From an archaeon (GTDB lineage Archaea > Nanobdellota > Nanobdellia > SCGC-AAA011-G17 > GW2011-AR18): 7,223 nucleotides of DNA. Within the stretch, counting starts at the first letter, position 1. The number at the start of each line of letters is the position of its first letter. The position numbers and the translations under genes were made by a program. The stretch spans positions 1-7,223 of the forward strand of contig JAHFKM010000040.1 in NCBI GenBank assembly GCA_023245385.1, written 5' to 3'. Shown in pieces: positions 1-4,855 of the stretch. The notes below the pieces were generated by a model. It was not told the DNA's origin and did no database searches. It was given only the letters and a program-made list of their open reading frames with translations.

Positions 1-4
1 TGAA

Positions 5-22
5 ATAGGGGAGCGCCCCTAT
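5..22. repeat. Perfect hairpin at the downstream end of the IS200-like element
   Basis: A 7-bp perfect stem (ATAGGGG at 5-11 pairing with CCCCTAT at 16-22) closes a 4-nt loop. It sits at the 3' end of tnpA, and the tnpA stop codon (19-21) lies inside its second arm. IS200/IS605 elements carry subterminal hairpins that the TnpA dimer recognises as single-stranded DNA, so this is probably the right-end hairpin. It could also act as a transcription terminator for tnpA. The cleavage site would lie at or beyond the left window edge and cannot be placed. Confidence 0.6.
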
Positions 23-564
23 AACCCCCTTGGTCGGGCTCCCTCGGCAAGTCCTCGTTGCGACTCGGACGTTGCCGCATCGTCGCCCTCCGTCATAAAA
101 GGTTTTAGCTTCTGTTGGAGGTCGTCTATTACTTCGATTTTGTGATGTCGTTCTTGGTCGCGGATATAATCTGCTGATTGTTGGAAGTCTTTTTTTCCTG
201 TGGATTCATGATGTTCGTATCCACTCCAGAAGCTTCCGCGAGGATAGCGTTTTCGAAAACCTGAATGTTTCTCAAAAATTCTTCTTGCACTTCGGGATTT
301 GAGAAGGATTTCTGCTTCTTCTACAGAATACCCTTTTGGAATGTTTACTAAGAAGTGCACGTGGTTTCCTCCGAAACCAAGATCTGCAAATTCAAAACCA
401 AACTTTTCGAGTTCATGAAAAGCTGCGGTGCATGTTTCAATATGCGATTTTTTCTTGAAACAATTGAAACGGCATTTAGTTACAAACATAAATGTAACCC
501 AATTGTTTCGAGTATCTTCTGGTCTCGCAAACGTTTTATAGTTCGCACTACTCTGTTTTTCCAT
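19..564 (-). CDS. tnpA: IS200/IS605-family Y1 HUH transposase (TnpA)
   Basis: Single-strand DNA transposase of 181 aa. The HUH metal-binding motif is H68-V69-H70 in GNHVHFLV, the probable catalytic tyrosine is Y133 in DYIRDQ, and Q137 is at the +4 position as in IS608 TnpA (Y127/Q131). The FWSGYEHHESTG stretch (112-123) matches the conserved FWxxGY...TVG block of the family. Usual family length is about 130-155 aa; the last 25 or so residues are low-complexity and encoded by the GC-rich hairpin-bearing end, so they may be read-through of the element's terminus. The ATG at 564 is preceded at 6 nt by a good Shine-Dalgarno sequence (GGAGA, 575-571 on the minus strand), unlike the leaderless-type promoters of neighbouring genes, which suggests foreign origin. 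No TnpB is visible, so this is an IS200-like single-gene element; a RAYT is the alternative. Confidence 0.9.
   Translation of the reverse strand: MEKQSSANYKTFARPEDTRNNWVTFMFVTKCRFNCFKKKSHIETCTAAFHELEKFGFEFADLGFGGNHVHFLVNIPKGYSVEEAEILLKSRSARRIFEKHSGFRKRYPRGSFWSGYEHHESTGKKDFQQSADYIRDQERHHKIEVIDDLQQKLKPFMTEGDDAATSESQRGLAEGARPRGL
46..76. repeat. Second, imperfect hairpin in the IS200-like right end
   Basis: GGCAAGTCC (46-54) pairs with GGAC (67-70) and TTGCC (72-76), leaving G71 bulged; an inner TCG/CGA mini-stem lies at 55-63. It falls within the last codons of tnpA in a markedly GC-rich patch (about 30-100) that contrasts with the AT-rich surroundings. Bulged GC-rich hairpins are typical of IS200/IS605 ends and of REP sequences linked to RAYT transposases. 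Which of the two hairpins (5-22 or this one) TnpA binds cannot be decided by eye. Confidence 0.45.
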
Positions 565-574
565 TGTTTATCTC

Positions 575-625
575 CAAGGCAGTTTTTTTGTCCCGTACGA
601 TAAAGGCGTACGGGCTCTTGCCTTG
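575..625. repeat. Nested two-stem hairpin upstream of tnpA (probable left end and 5' leader structure)
   Basis: The outer stem CAAGGCA (575-581) pairs with TGCCTTG (619-625), 7 bp. The inner stem CCCGTACG (592-599) pairs with CGTACGGG (607-614), 8 bp, around a 7-nt loop. It lies 10 nt upstream of the tnpA start. As DNA it is a plausible left-end TnpA-binding hairpin. As RNA on the minus strand, the foot of the outer stem touches the first G of the tnpA Shine-Dalgarno sequence. In Salmonella IS200 a leader stem-loop is known to restrain tnpA translation, so a similar role is a reasonable inference here. Confidence 0.6.
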
Positions 626-671
626 AAAGAAAGTTTGTAAGTTTAGTTAGAAAAATGTTTCTGATGTATTT

Positions 672-728
672 GTGCCGTTCATCTGCGGGTTTTCATTGCG
701 ATTCCAAACCACGCAGTATTCTCGGCAC
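672..728. repeat. Compound imperfect inverted repeat of unknown role
   Basis: Three nested complementary pairs are visible: GTGCCG (672-677) with CGGCAC (723-728); CTGCG (683-687) with CGCAG (712-716); GGTTT (688-692) with AAACC (706-710). A711 is bulged and the apical loop has 13 nt. It is about 45 bp beyond the tnpA left-end hairpin and is GC-richer than its flanks. It does not have a tRNA layout. A short minus-strand open stretch (679-771) and a 48-codon plus-strand ORF (655-801) overlap it, but neither is convincing. Possible readings are a part of the IS200 left end, a structured RNA, or a solo end of another mobile element. Confidence 0.4.
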
Positions 729-925
729 CGGAATAATAACGATAGCAGTTAAAAGAAATAATTGGCCTTTTTTATCCCACCTCTTCATAAGAGTACATTA
801 AGATTATTCCAGCTTAAATATCTTTCGACAGGTTGAAGCTTATGAATCTTATTTTTTACAGAACAAAGTTTGAAAAAGCAGTTCTAATTAAAAAAAGGAG
901 AATAATAGTCTGGATGTGTAATAAA
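729..925. other. AT-rich gene-free spacer
   Basis: No supported gene, RNA or regulatory site was found. The stretch has frequent stops in all frames, a trivial 5-bp hairpin (CTCTT 781-785 with AAGAG 789-793), and homopolymeric A/T runs. Composition is AT-rich without the G/T strand bias seen right of about 2937. It is probably eroded mobile-element DNA between the IS200-like element and the rve-type remnant. Confidence 0.5.
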
Positions 926-949
926 GTGACATATGCCACCAGTACTATA
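926..949. repeat. Direct repeat, copy 1 (GTGACATATG core)
   Basis: GTGACATATGCCACC (926-940) is followed by AG and TACTATA (943-949). It matches the copy at 1185-1207 in the same orientation with one mismatch (C/T) and one extra base. The core is almost palindromic. The two copies bracket a decayed transposase tail, which suggests element ends or two successive remnants of the same element type. Confidence 0.6.
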
Positions 950-972
950 GGTTAGCTATCTTAGCTAATTCT

Positions 973-1188
973 ATGAAAAAAGAGCTCATTAGAAAAGAAT
1001 TTTTCAAGTTAGGAATAAAACAATATTCTTACTCGAAATGTCAGACATAACTGAAAGAAATCTCACATTGCAATAAAGATCTAGAAAACTTCAGATACAG
1101 ATACAATCATTTTAGACCTCGCGAAAGCCTAAAATGGAAAACTCCAGGGGACGTTTTTAATCACTTCAACCGGAATATGTACTGGTGA
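973..1188 (+). pseudogene. Decayed rve-superfamily (IS481/IS3-like) transposase C-terminal remnant
   Basis: Reading from the ATG at 973, one frame gives 25 codons, an in-frame TAA at 1048-1050, then 45 further codons to TGA at 1186-1188. The part after the stop contains YRYNHFRPRESLKWKTPGDVF (split here as YRYNHFRPRES then LKWKTPGDVF), the well-known C-terminal signature of rve-type integrase/transposases (YNxxRPHxSLxxxTPxxx). The catalytic DDE core, which should lie about 100-200 residues upstream, is absent, so the copy is dead. The stop codon lies inside the second direct repeat, as expected when a transposase gene ends in its element's terminal repeat. The first 25 residues (from MKKELIRKEF) are not diagnostic and may be a fusion produced by an internal deletion. 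Confidence 0.7.
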
Positions 1189-1207
1189 CATATGTCACCT
1201 TACTATA
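1184..1207. repeat. Palindromic repeat, copy 2 (perfect 16-bp palindrome)
   Basis: GGTGACATATGTCACC (1184-1199) is a perfect 16-bp palindrome, followed after one base by TACTATA (1201-1207). It is the better-preserved partner of the copy at 926-949 and overlaps the stop codon of the transposase remnant. The most likely reading is the terminal repeat of the rve-type insertion element. A protein operator is possible because of the symmetry but lacks a nearby gene to control. Confidence 0.6.
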
Positions 1208-1283
1208 CATACTACAAAAAAAAGTGAGCTGTTAAGTTAGCGTCAGGTAAAAATAAGAACAAACAATAATCTTTATGCAAATT

Positions 1284-1299
1284 ATTCTAAAATTAGAAT
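1284..1299 (-). terminator. Possible hairpin terminator after the SET gene
   Basis: ATTCTAA (1284-1290) and TTAGAAT (1293-1299) form an inverted repeat directly after the SET stop codon (1300-1302), with 6-7 bp and a 2-4 nt loop. It is AU-only apart from one G-C pair, so it would be weak; a T-rich tract on the minus strand follows only some 40 nt later. Archaeal termination depends mainly on T-tracts, so the role is uncertain. Confidence 0.3.
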
Positions 1300-1686
1300 C
1301 TACCAACTTTCCTTAAAGTCTTTTTCAAACGTAGAATAATCATCAGTTATTTCTTCCTTTTTTTTTATATTCTTTATCGCCTTTGTTACAACCTCTTCTT
1401 CATTATCATAGTAAGAACTTAGAGCATTCGGGTTCTTAGAGTGATTAAAATATTTTCCATTATCACTAGAAAAACAGTATTTACCGCTTTTCTTGCTTAA
1501 CCATGCGTAAGTTTCTAAGTACTCCTTAACTTGGCGTGGAAATTTTTTAATTTGCTCTTTTGTAAATTTTAAGTCAAATCCAGGAGTAAATTTCCATATT
1601 ATCGTTCCTTTTTTAATAAATTGGTCTGCAAATAACCCAGTCCCATGAATTTTACTTGGTCCAATTTTTGTTTTGACATATAACAT
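1300..1686 (-). CDS. Small SET-domain protein (putative lysine methyltransferase)
   Basis: 128 aa, essentially a bare SET domain. Visible SET landmarks are KIHGTGLFA (12-20, the N-terminal GxG-type cofactor loop), NHS (81-83) followed by N87 (the RFxNHSxxPN motif forming the pseudoknot and SAM pocket), and EITDDY (112-117, the ExxxDY motif with the usual active-site Tyr at 117). The family transfers methyl from SAM to lysine side chains of proteins; the substrate is unknown. There is no pre-SET zinc cluster and no post-SET cysteine cluster. It starts 35 nt after the stop of the upstream IS6-like transposase on the same strand, so it may be a passenger or a co-transcribed gene, but it has its own TATA-like box. 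Composition matches the AT-rich accessory half of the window. The function class is well supported and the biological role is unknown. Confidence 0.88.
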   Translation of the reverse strand: MLYVKTKIGPSKIHGTGLFADQFIKKGTIIWKFTPGFDLKFTKEQIKKFPRQVKEYLETYAWLSKKSGKYCFSSDNGKYFNHSKNPNALSSYYDNEEEVVTKAIKNIKKKEEITDDYSTFEKDFKESW

Positions 1687-1707
1687 AAAATATAATCCCT
1701 TTCTAGA

Positions 1708-1715
1708 CTTTTAAA
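1708..1715 (-). promoter_or_regulatory. TATA-like box for the SET gene
   Basis: On the minus strand this reads TTTAAAAG, preceded by AAAAC. Its centre is about 25.5 nt upstream of the A of the SET start codon (1686), the archaeal spacing for transcription that begins at or next to the ATG. An AAAGGGA stretch nearer the start could serve as a weak ribosome site on a longer message read through from the transposase. Confidence 0.5.
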
Positions 1716-1721
1716 GTTTTC

Positions 1722-2588
1722 CTAATTAGCAGAGGAAATTCTAATTAAATCCAACCATCTATTCTCTCCTAATTCTAAATTAATTCCAGCCCTTTCAGAA
1801 GGAACTTCATTAGTTGTAGAATGATTTTCTATAAAGTTATGTTGTATGACTATGGCAGTCATTAAGATTGGAGCAGACCATAGAACTTTTAATCCTCTAA
1901 AATCTATAATTCTATCTTTGATTTTCATAAAGACGGTTTCAATTCGGTAATTATGAATTCTTGTAGTTTGATAGTTCTGTATTTTATGCTCAATAGTTAA
2001 TCCGCCCAGTTTATTGGAATAAAACATTTTTCTAAATGCTCTTGGATAGAAAACTCCTGCATCCGTCTGAATATATTTTGGTTTTCCTTTACTAATTGCT
2101 TTCTTTAAGAATTCTTGAGCTTCAACAGGATTAGCAGATAAGCTATAATGAAAGCCCGTTATCAATCTTGTATCCCAATCTAAGCAACACCAAAATCTAT
2201 CTAATTTACCTTCTCTGTTTATCATAGTTTCATCAGCATAGAAACTATTGCCTAAATTGTAACCCTGCTTATCTATGAATTTGTGTACTTTCAAAGTATA
2301 TCTTCTAACCCAATCTAAGACAGAAACATGACTAACTTTATGGCTAAGATGTCTCTTTAATTGATTTCTCATTTTTCTACTTGATAGATTAGAAATGTAC
2401 ATATCTATTGACATTGTTATTATTTCAGATTTATTTCTCATTCTGTAGAAGCCATCATCATTTGTGAAATATTTATGACAATCTTTACAATAGAACTTTT
2501 GGATTTTTCCTCTATTGTCAGTTTTTCTAGTTTCTTCTCGTCTGAAATTCTGACTTTTACAATGTTTACACTTGATCTCAATTTTCAT
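1722..2588 (-). CDS. IS6-like DDE transposase with N-terminal zinc ribbon
   Basis: 288 aa. A zinc ribbon is formed by C7/C10 and C34/C37. A helix-turn-helix-like segment follows (about 55-100, ending VSVLDWVRRYT). The catalytic core has D119 in YADET, D176 in IQTDAG and E217 in YRIETVFMKIKDR, with K224 at +7 from the Glu as in IS6/IS26-type enzymes. RFWCCLDWDTRLITGF (131-146) matches the family's core strand. It cuts and joins transposon ends by a two-metal mechanism. Length is slightly above the bacterial IS6 norm (about 230-240 aa) because of the zinc ribbon, as seen in archaeal members. The ORF is intact. No terminal inverted repeats were recognised flanking the gene. Divergent from the AbrB-like gene; the SET gene follows 35 nt downstream. 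Assignment to IS6 rather than another DDE group rests on the DDE spacing (57 and 41) and local motifs. Confidence 0.87.
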   Translation of the reverse strand: MKIEIKCKHCKSQNFRREETRKTDNRGKIQKFYCKDCHKYFTNDDGFYRMRNKSEIITMSIDMYISNLSSRKMRNQLKRHLSHKVSHVSVLDWVRRYTLKVHKFIDKQGYNLGNSFYADETMINREGKLDRFWCCLDWDTRLITGFHYSLSANPVEAQEFLKKAISKGKPKYIQTDAGVFYPRAFRKMFYSNKLGGLTIEHKIQNYQTTRIHNYRIETVFMKIKDRIIDFRGLKVLWSAPILMTAIVIQHNFIENHSTTNEVPSERAGINLELGENRWLDLIRISSAN

Positions 2589-2595
2589 ACATATA

Positions 2596-2658
2596 TTAGG
2601 TACCTACTATTTATATATCTTTTGGTACCTAATTAACTACTCTGTAGTTGGTACCTAA
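2596..2658. promoter_or_regulatory. Three GGTACC-centred repeats: candidate operator array
   Basis: Copies lie at 2596-2606 (TTAGGTACCTA), 2622-2632 and 2648-2658 (both TTGGTACCTAA). The first is in reverse orientation relative to the others, and TAGGTACCTA within it is a perfect palindrome. Centre-to-centre spacing is 25 and 26 bp. Sites 1 and 2 flank the transposase TATA box; site 3 ends just before the regulator's TATA box. This placement suits repression of both promoters, most simply by the adjacent AbrB-like protein, since such proteins often autoregulate. They could instead be transposase-binding or element-end repeats. Confidence 0.5.
2610..2617 (-). promoter_or_regulatory. TATA-like box for the IS6-like transposase
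   Basis: The minus strand reads TATATAAA, preceded by a purine-rich AAAAGA that resembles a BRE. The centre is about 25.5 nt upstream of the start codon at 2588, predicting a leaderless or nearly leaderless transcript. The box is bracketed by two GGTACC repeats. Confidence 0.55.
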
Positions 2659-2661
2659 AAG

Positions 2662-2669
2662 TTTAAATA
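2662..2669 (+). promoter_or_regulatory. TATA-like box for the AbrB-like regulator
   Basis: TTTAAATA lies in the context CTAAAAGTTTAAATATAAG, with AAAAG as a BRE-like element. The centre is about 26.5 nt upstream of the ATG at 2692. It begins 4 nt after the third GGTACC repeat, so a protein bound there would probably hinder TBP/TFB access. Confidence 0.55.
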
Positions 2670-2691
2670 TAAGTCAATTCTAGTCTAGGAT

Positions 2692-2853
2692 ATGAAACTG
2701 CAAAAACAACTTTCTAGAAAGGTGGGAAATGTAGAATATGTCAAGTGGGTTTTAGTTATTCCTCCAAATATGATAGAAGAATTAAAATGGAAAGAAGGAC
2801 AGGAATTAGAAGCTAAAATCAAGGAAAATAAGCTGGTTGTGAAGAAAACTTAA
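2692..2853 (+). CDS. AbrB/SpoVT-type DNA-binding regulator or antitoxin
   Basis: 53 aa, starting MKLQKQLSRKVGNVEYVKWV and ending with KENKLVVKKT. The pattern is that of a swapped-hairpin AbrB domain: an N-terminal strand with a basic RK pair, then VKWVLVIPPNMIEELKW (17-33), where the V-IPP-x-hydrophobic segment is the typical VTIPKxIxexL motif, then the glycine-acid turn KEGQELEAKI (34-43) and a last strand NKLVV. These proteins dimerise and bind palindromic AT-rich DNA, acting as regulators or as antitoxins. No toxin gene (for example PIN/VapC) follows: the next gene is a radical SAM protein, so a regulator role is favoured. Divergent from the IS6-like transposase over a 103-bp region holding the GGTACC repeats. 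The start is supported by the TATA-like box 26.5 nt upstream. Confidence 0.82.
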   Translation: MKLQKQLSRKVGNVEYVKWVLVIPPNMIEELKWKEGQELEAKIKENKLVVKKT

Positions 2854-2907
2854 TTTTTTTGTTCAAAATTCCAGACGTTTACTTTACAGCTCAAAAAAAA
2901 GATAGGA

Positions 2908-2915
2908 TTATATAC
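2908..2915 (+). promoter_or_regulatory. TATA-like box supporting an internal start for the radical SAM gene
   Basis: TTATATAC, preceded by a purine-rich AAAAGATAGGA, has its centre about 25.5 nt upstream of the ATG at 2937. This is the same geometry as the other TATA/start pairs in the window. No comparable box lies 25 nt upstream of the TTG at 2859. Confidence 0.5.
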
Positions 2916-2936
2916 TTCACGGGATTTCTCAGGGTT

Positions 2937-3974
2937 ATGGTCGCTTCTTTATCTTATCCGGCGTTTGCGAAGAAGATTGCTCAGACGAGAATGGCGAGGG
3001 ATTGGGGTTTTGATCTTCCTTTGCCTTGGAAGTTGCTTGTTGAGATTACGAAGGTGTGTAATAATAAGTGTATGAATTGTTCGATTTGGTCTTCTCCGAA
3101 TAAGCAGTTTCTTTCTTTGGAGGATTATAAGAAGATGTTTATGGAGAATAAGAATTTGTTTTGGCTTTCTTTGACTGGTGGTGAGCCGTTCACGAGACCT
3201 GATATTGATCAGATTGCGAAGCTTGCTGTTGAGCATTGTCCTGATGTGCGTTTGTTGTCTATTCCTACGAATGGGTTTTGGACTGAGAGGATTGTGGAGA
3301 AGACGAAGGCTTTGATGAATACAGGTTTGGAGTGTCATATTACTATTTCTTTGGATGGTCCGCAGGATGTGCATAATCAGATTCGTGGGATGAAGGATGG
3401 GTGGCAGAGAGCGATTAAAACGTTTCATGCGTTGAAGGATATTGGTGTTTCTGTGAGGTATCAGTCTACGTTGCATGCGCAGAATATGGCTGTTTTTAAA
3501 GAATTTTATAAGGAGTATGCGAAGGATATTGGTGTTTTAACGTTTACGCAAACGTCTGATACTTATTATGAGAATTCGAATATTAAAGCTTTGAATGGAG
3601 AGGAGCCTGCTGAAATGTTTGAGTGGCTTGCTGATAATTTTGAGGTGAGGGAGAAGCATGATTATTTTGAGAAGATGCATTTGAAGATTGCTGCGAAGTA
3701 TTTGAGAAAAAAAGAGATGATGCTTCCATGTACTGCTGGTTTTTCTGGTGCGTATATTGCTACTGATGGGAATGTGTATCCTTGTTTTTCTATGCCTTCG
3801 TGGGGGAGTTTGAGGGAGAAATCTTTTAAGGAGATTTGGTATGGTGAGAAAGCGAATCTTGAGCGTGCGAAGATTAAGGAGAAGGCCTGCCCAAAATGTT
3901 GGATTAATTGTTTTTCTTTCCAGGATATGGTAACGTATCCGGAGAAAGCGATAGTGAAAGCGTATAGTAGATAA
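2937..3974 (+). CDS. Radical SAM protein with C-terminal SPASM-like cysteine cluster
   Basis: 345 aa from ATG 2937; an in-frame TTG at 2859 would give 371 aa. Numbering from the TTG: the radical SAM [4Fe-4S] motif CX3CX2C is C67/C71/C74 (CNNKCMNC); GGEP at 107-110 contacts SAM; SLDG at 164-167 and the alternating strand/helix pattern complete a partial TIM barrel. A C-terminal set C291, C309, C344, C347, C351 (CX17C ... CX2CX3C) resembles the auxiliary-cluster SPASM/twitch region found in peptide-modifying and other maturases. It would generate a 5'-deoxyadenosyl radical; the substrate is unknown and no precursor peptide gene is seen nearby. The first 25 codons after the TTG differ in third-base usage from the rest and carry a TATA-like box, so I favour 2937. 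Homologue alignment would settle it. The gene is convergent with the glycan cluster across 100 bp with no clear terminator. Confidence 0.85.
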   Translation: MVASLSYPAFAKKIAQTRMARDWGFDLPLPWKLLVEITKVCNNKCMNCSIWSSPNKQFLSLEDYKKMFMENKNLFWLSLTGGEPFTRPDIDQIAKLAVEHCPDVRLLSIPTNGFWTERIVEKTKALMNTGLECHITISLDGPQDVHNQIRGMKDGWQRAIKTFHALKDIGVSVRYQSTLHAQNMAVFKEFYKEYAKDIGVLTFTQTSDTYYENSNIKALNGEEPAEMFEWLADNFEVREKHDYFEKMHLKIAAKYLRKKEMMLPCTAGFSGAYIATDGNVYPCFSMPSWGSLREKSFKEIWYGEKANLERAKIKEKACPKCWINCFSFQDMVTYPEKAIVKAYSR

Positions 3975-4074
3975 TTTTGAGATAAGAAGATGGATTTGTC
4001 TTGAGCGATTGGTGGACATTCAAAGAAGTTTGAAGTAAGGGTGTGTGTGGATAAGAAAGTTGAAGAGTTGTTGT

Positions 4075-4824
4075 TTACTGGATTTGCTGCTTATCTTTTG
4101 GTTTGAAATTTCTTTTGTCTTTCCAGATTCTGTAGATTCCTTGTGCCATTCGTTTTATATCTTTGAAGAGGTGGACTTTGCTTTCTCTTCCGTAGATGTT
4201 GATGACTTTGGCTGGAAGTTCGACGACTTTGAATCCGAGCCATTGTGCTTTGACGATAATTTCTGTATCCCAGCTCCAGCCTTTTTCTTTGATGTAGGGT
4301 AAAACTTTGTTGAGTGTTTCTTTTTTGAATGCTTTGAAGCCACATTGGTAGTCTCTAATAGTTGAGGAGAGGAAGATTCTTGTTAAGGAGGAGTATCCTT
4401 TGCTTGCGAGTCTTCGTAAGGGGGGGTAGTCTACTGCTGAGTGAGGGAGATGTTTTGATCCTATGGCGATGTCTGCTCCTTCTTGTTCTAGTGCGCCCAT
4501 GAGTTTTGGAAAAAGATCTAAGTCTATGGCGAGGTCTGCGTCGATGTAGATTTGAATTTTTCCTTTTGCTACGCGAAATGCGTTGGTGAGTGCTGCTCCG
4601 CGTCCCATGTTGACTGCGTTGCTGACGAGACGAAGTTCTTTATAGTGTTTTATTTTTGTTGTGACGATTTCTGCTGTGTGATCTTTGGAACCGTCATTGG
4701 CGATGATCATTTCGAAGGGTTTTTGTTGTTTGAGGAGGAATTCGTGAACTTTGTCGATTGTGCTTGCGATGATTTTTTCTTCGTTGAATGCGGGGATGAT
4801 AATAGTGTAGGTAAGATCTTCCAT
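4075..4824 (-). CDS. Family 2 glycosyltransferase, dolichyl-phosphate sugar synthase type (DPM/ALG5-like)
   Basis: 249 aa GT-A enzyme. Motifs in order: IIIPAFNEE (8-16), nucleotide-binding NDGSKDHT (43-50), NMGRGAAL (72-79), the metal-binding DAD (95-97) in IYIDADLAID, GSKH (122-125), RDYQCGFKAFKKE (157-169) and WDTE (185-188) with the catalytic/acceptor acidic residues. This layout is typical of enzymes that transfer a hexose from a nucleotide-sugar to polyprenyl (dolichyl) phosphate, giving a lipid-linked sugar donor. There is no C-terminal transmembrane segment, so it would be cytoplasmic or peripherally membrane-bound; ALG5/DPM-type members vary in this. It is last in the minus-strand cluster, 31 nt after the upstream methyltransferase, with a possible promoter of its own. 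The sugar and the exact acceptor cannot be read from sequence. Confidence 0.88.
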   Translation of the reverse strand: MEDLTYTIIIPAFNEEKIIASTIDKVHEFLLKQQKPFEMIIANDGSKDHTAEIVTTKIKHYKELRLVSNAVNMGRGAALTNAFRVAKGKIQIYIDADLAIDLDLFPKLMGALEQEGADIAIGSKHLPHSAVDYPPLRRLASKGYSSLTRIFLSSTIRDYQCGFKAFKKETLNKVLPYIKEKGWSWDTEIIVKAQWLGFKVVELPAKVINIYGRESKVHLFKDIKRMAQGIYRIWKDKRNFKPKDKQQIQ

Positions 4825-4842
4825 AAGAGCGCAGCTGAGAAG

Positions 4843-4853
4843 AAATATTAAAA
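4843..4853 (-). promoter_or_regulatory. Possible TATA-like box for the GT2 gene
   Basis: The minus strand reads TTTTAATATTT in the 31-nt gap after the upstream methyltransferase stop. The centre is about 24.5 nt before the GT2 start at 4824, so the gene may have its own leaderless transcript in addition to read-through from the operon. This is the only junction in the cluster lacking a 4-base overlap. Confidence 0.4.
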
Positions 4854-4855
4854 GC

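Noticed and set aside
672..728. tRNA gene
   Set aside because: The nested stems superficially suggest one, but there is no cloverleaf: no D-arm, no 7-nt anticodon loop on a 5-bp stem, and no 5-bp T-arm with a TTC loop.
655..801. 48-codon plus-strand ORF (starting MFLMYLCRSS)
   Set aside because: It overlaps the compound inverted repeat, has no ribosome site or TATA-like box at the right distance, and resembles no family I know. A competing minus-strand open stretch of 30 codons (679-771) is equally unsupported.
1698..2721. CTTTCTAGA shared by 1699-1707 and 2710-2718 as possible ends of the IS6-like element
   Set aside because: Only 9 bases match. One copy lies inside the AbrB-like coding sequence, and the motif is near-palindromic and likely to recur by chance in AT-rich DNA. 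No target duplication is visible outside them.
2692..2936. AbrB-like gene as antitoxin of a toxin-antitoxin pair
   Set aside because: No toxin-like ORF (PIN, MazF, RelE or Doc type) follows on the same strand; the next gene is a radical SAM enzyme.
2949..4019. Long minus-strand ORFs opposite the radical SAM gene (2949-3476, 3537-4019)
   Set aside because: They are compositional shadows: very rich in Arg, Ile and Leu with no motif, and fully antisense to a gene with clear conserved motifs.
3975..4074. Terminator or small gene between the convergent radical SAM and GT2 genes
   Set aside because: No convincing hairpin, T-tract in either direction or ORF of useful length was seen.
4045..4851. 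Plus-strand ORFs opposite the GT2 gene (4045-4302, 4552-4851)
   Set aside because: They are Phe/Cys/Asp-rich translations produced by the G/T-rich plus strand, antisense to a well-supported glycosyltransferase.
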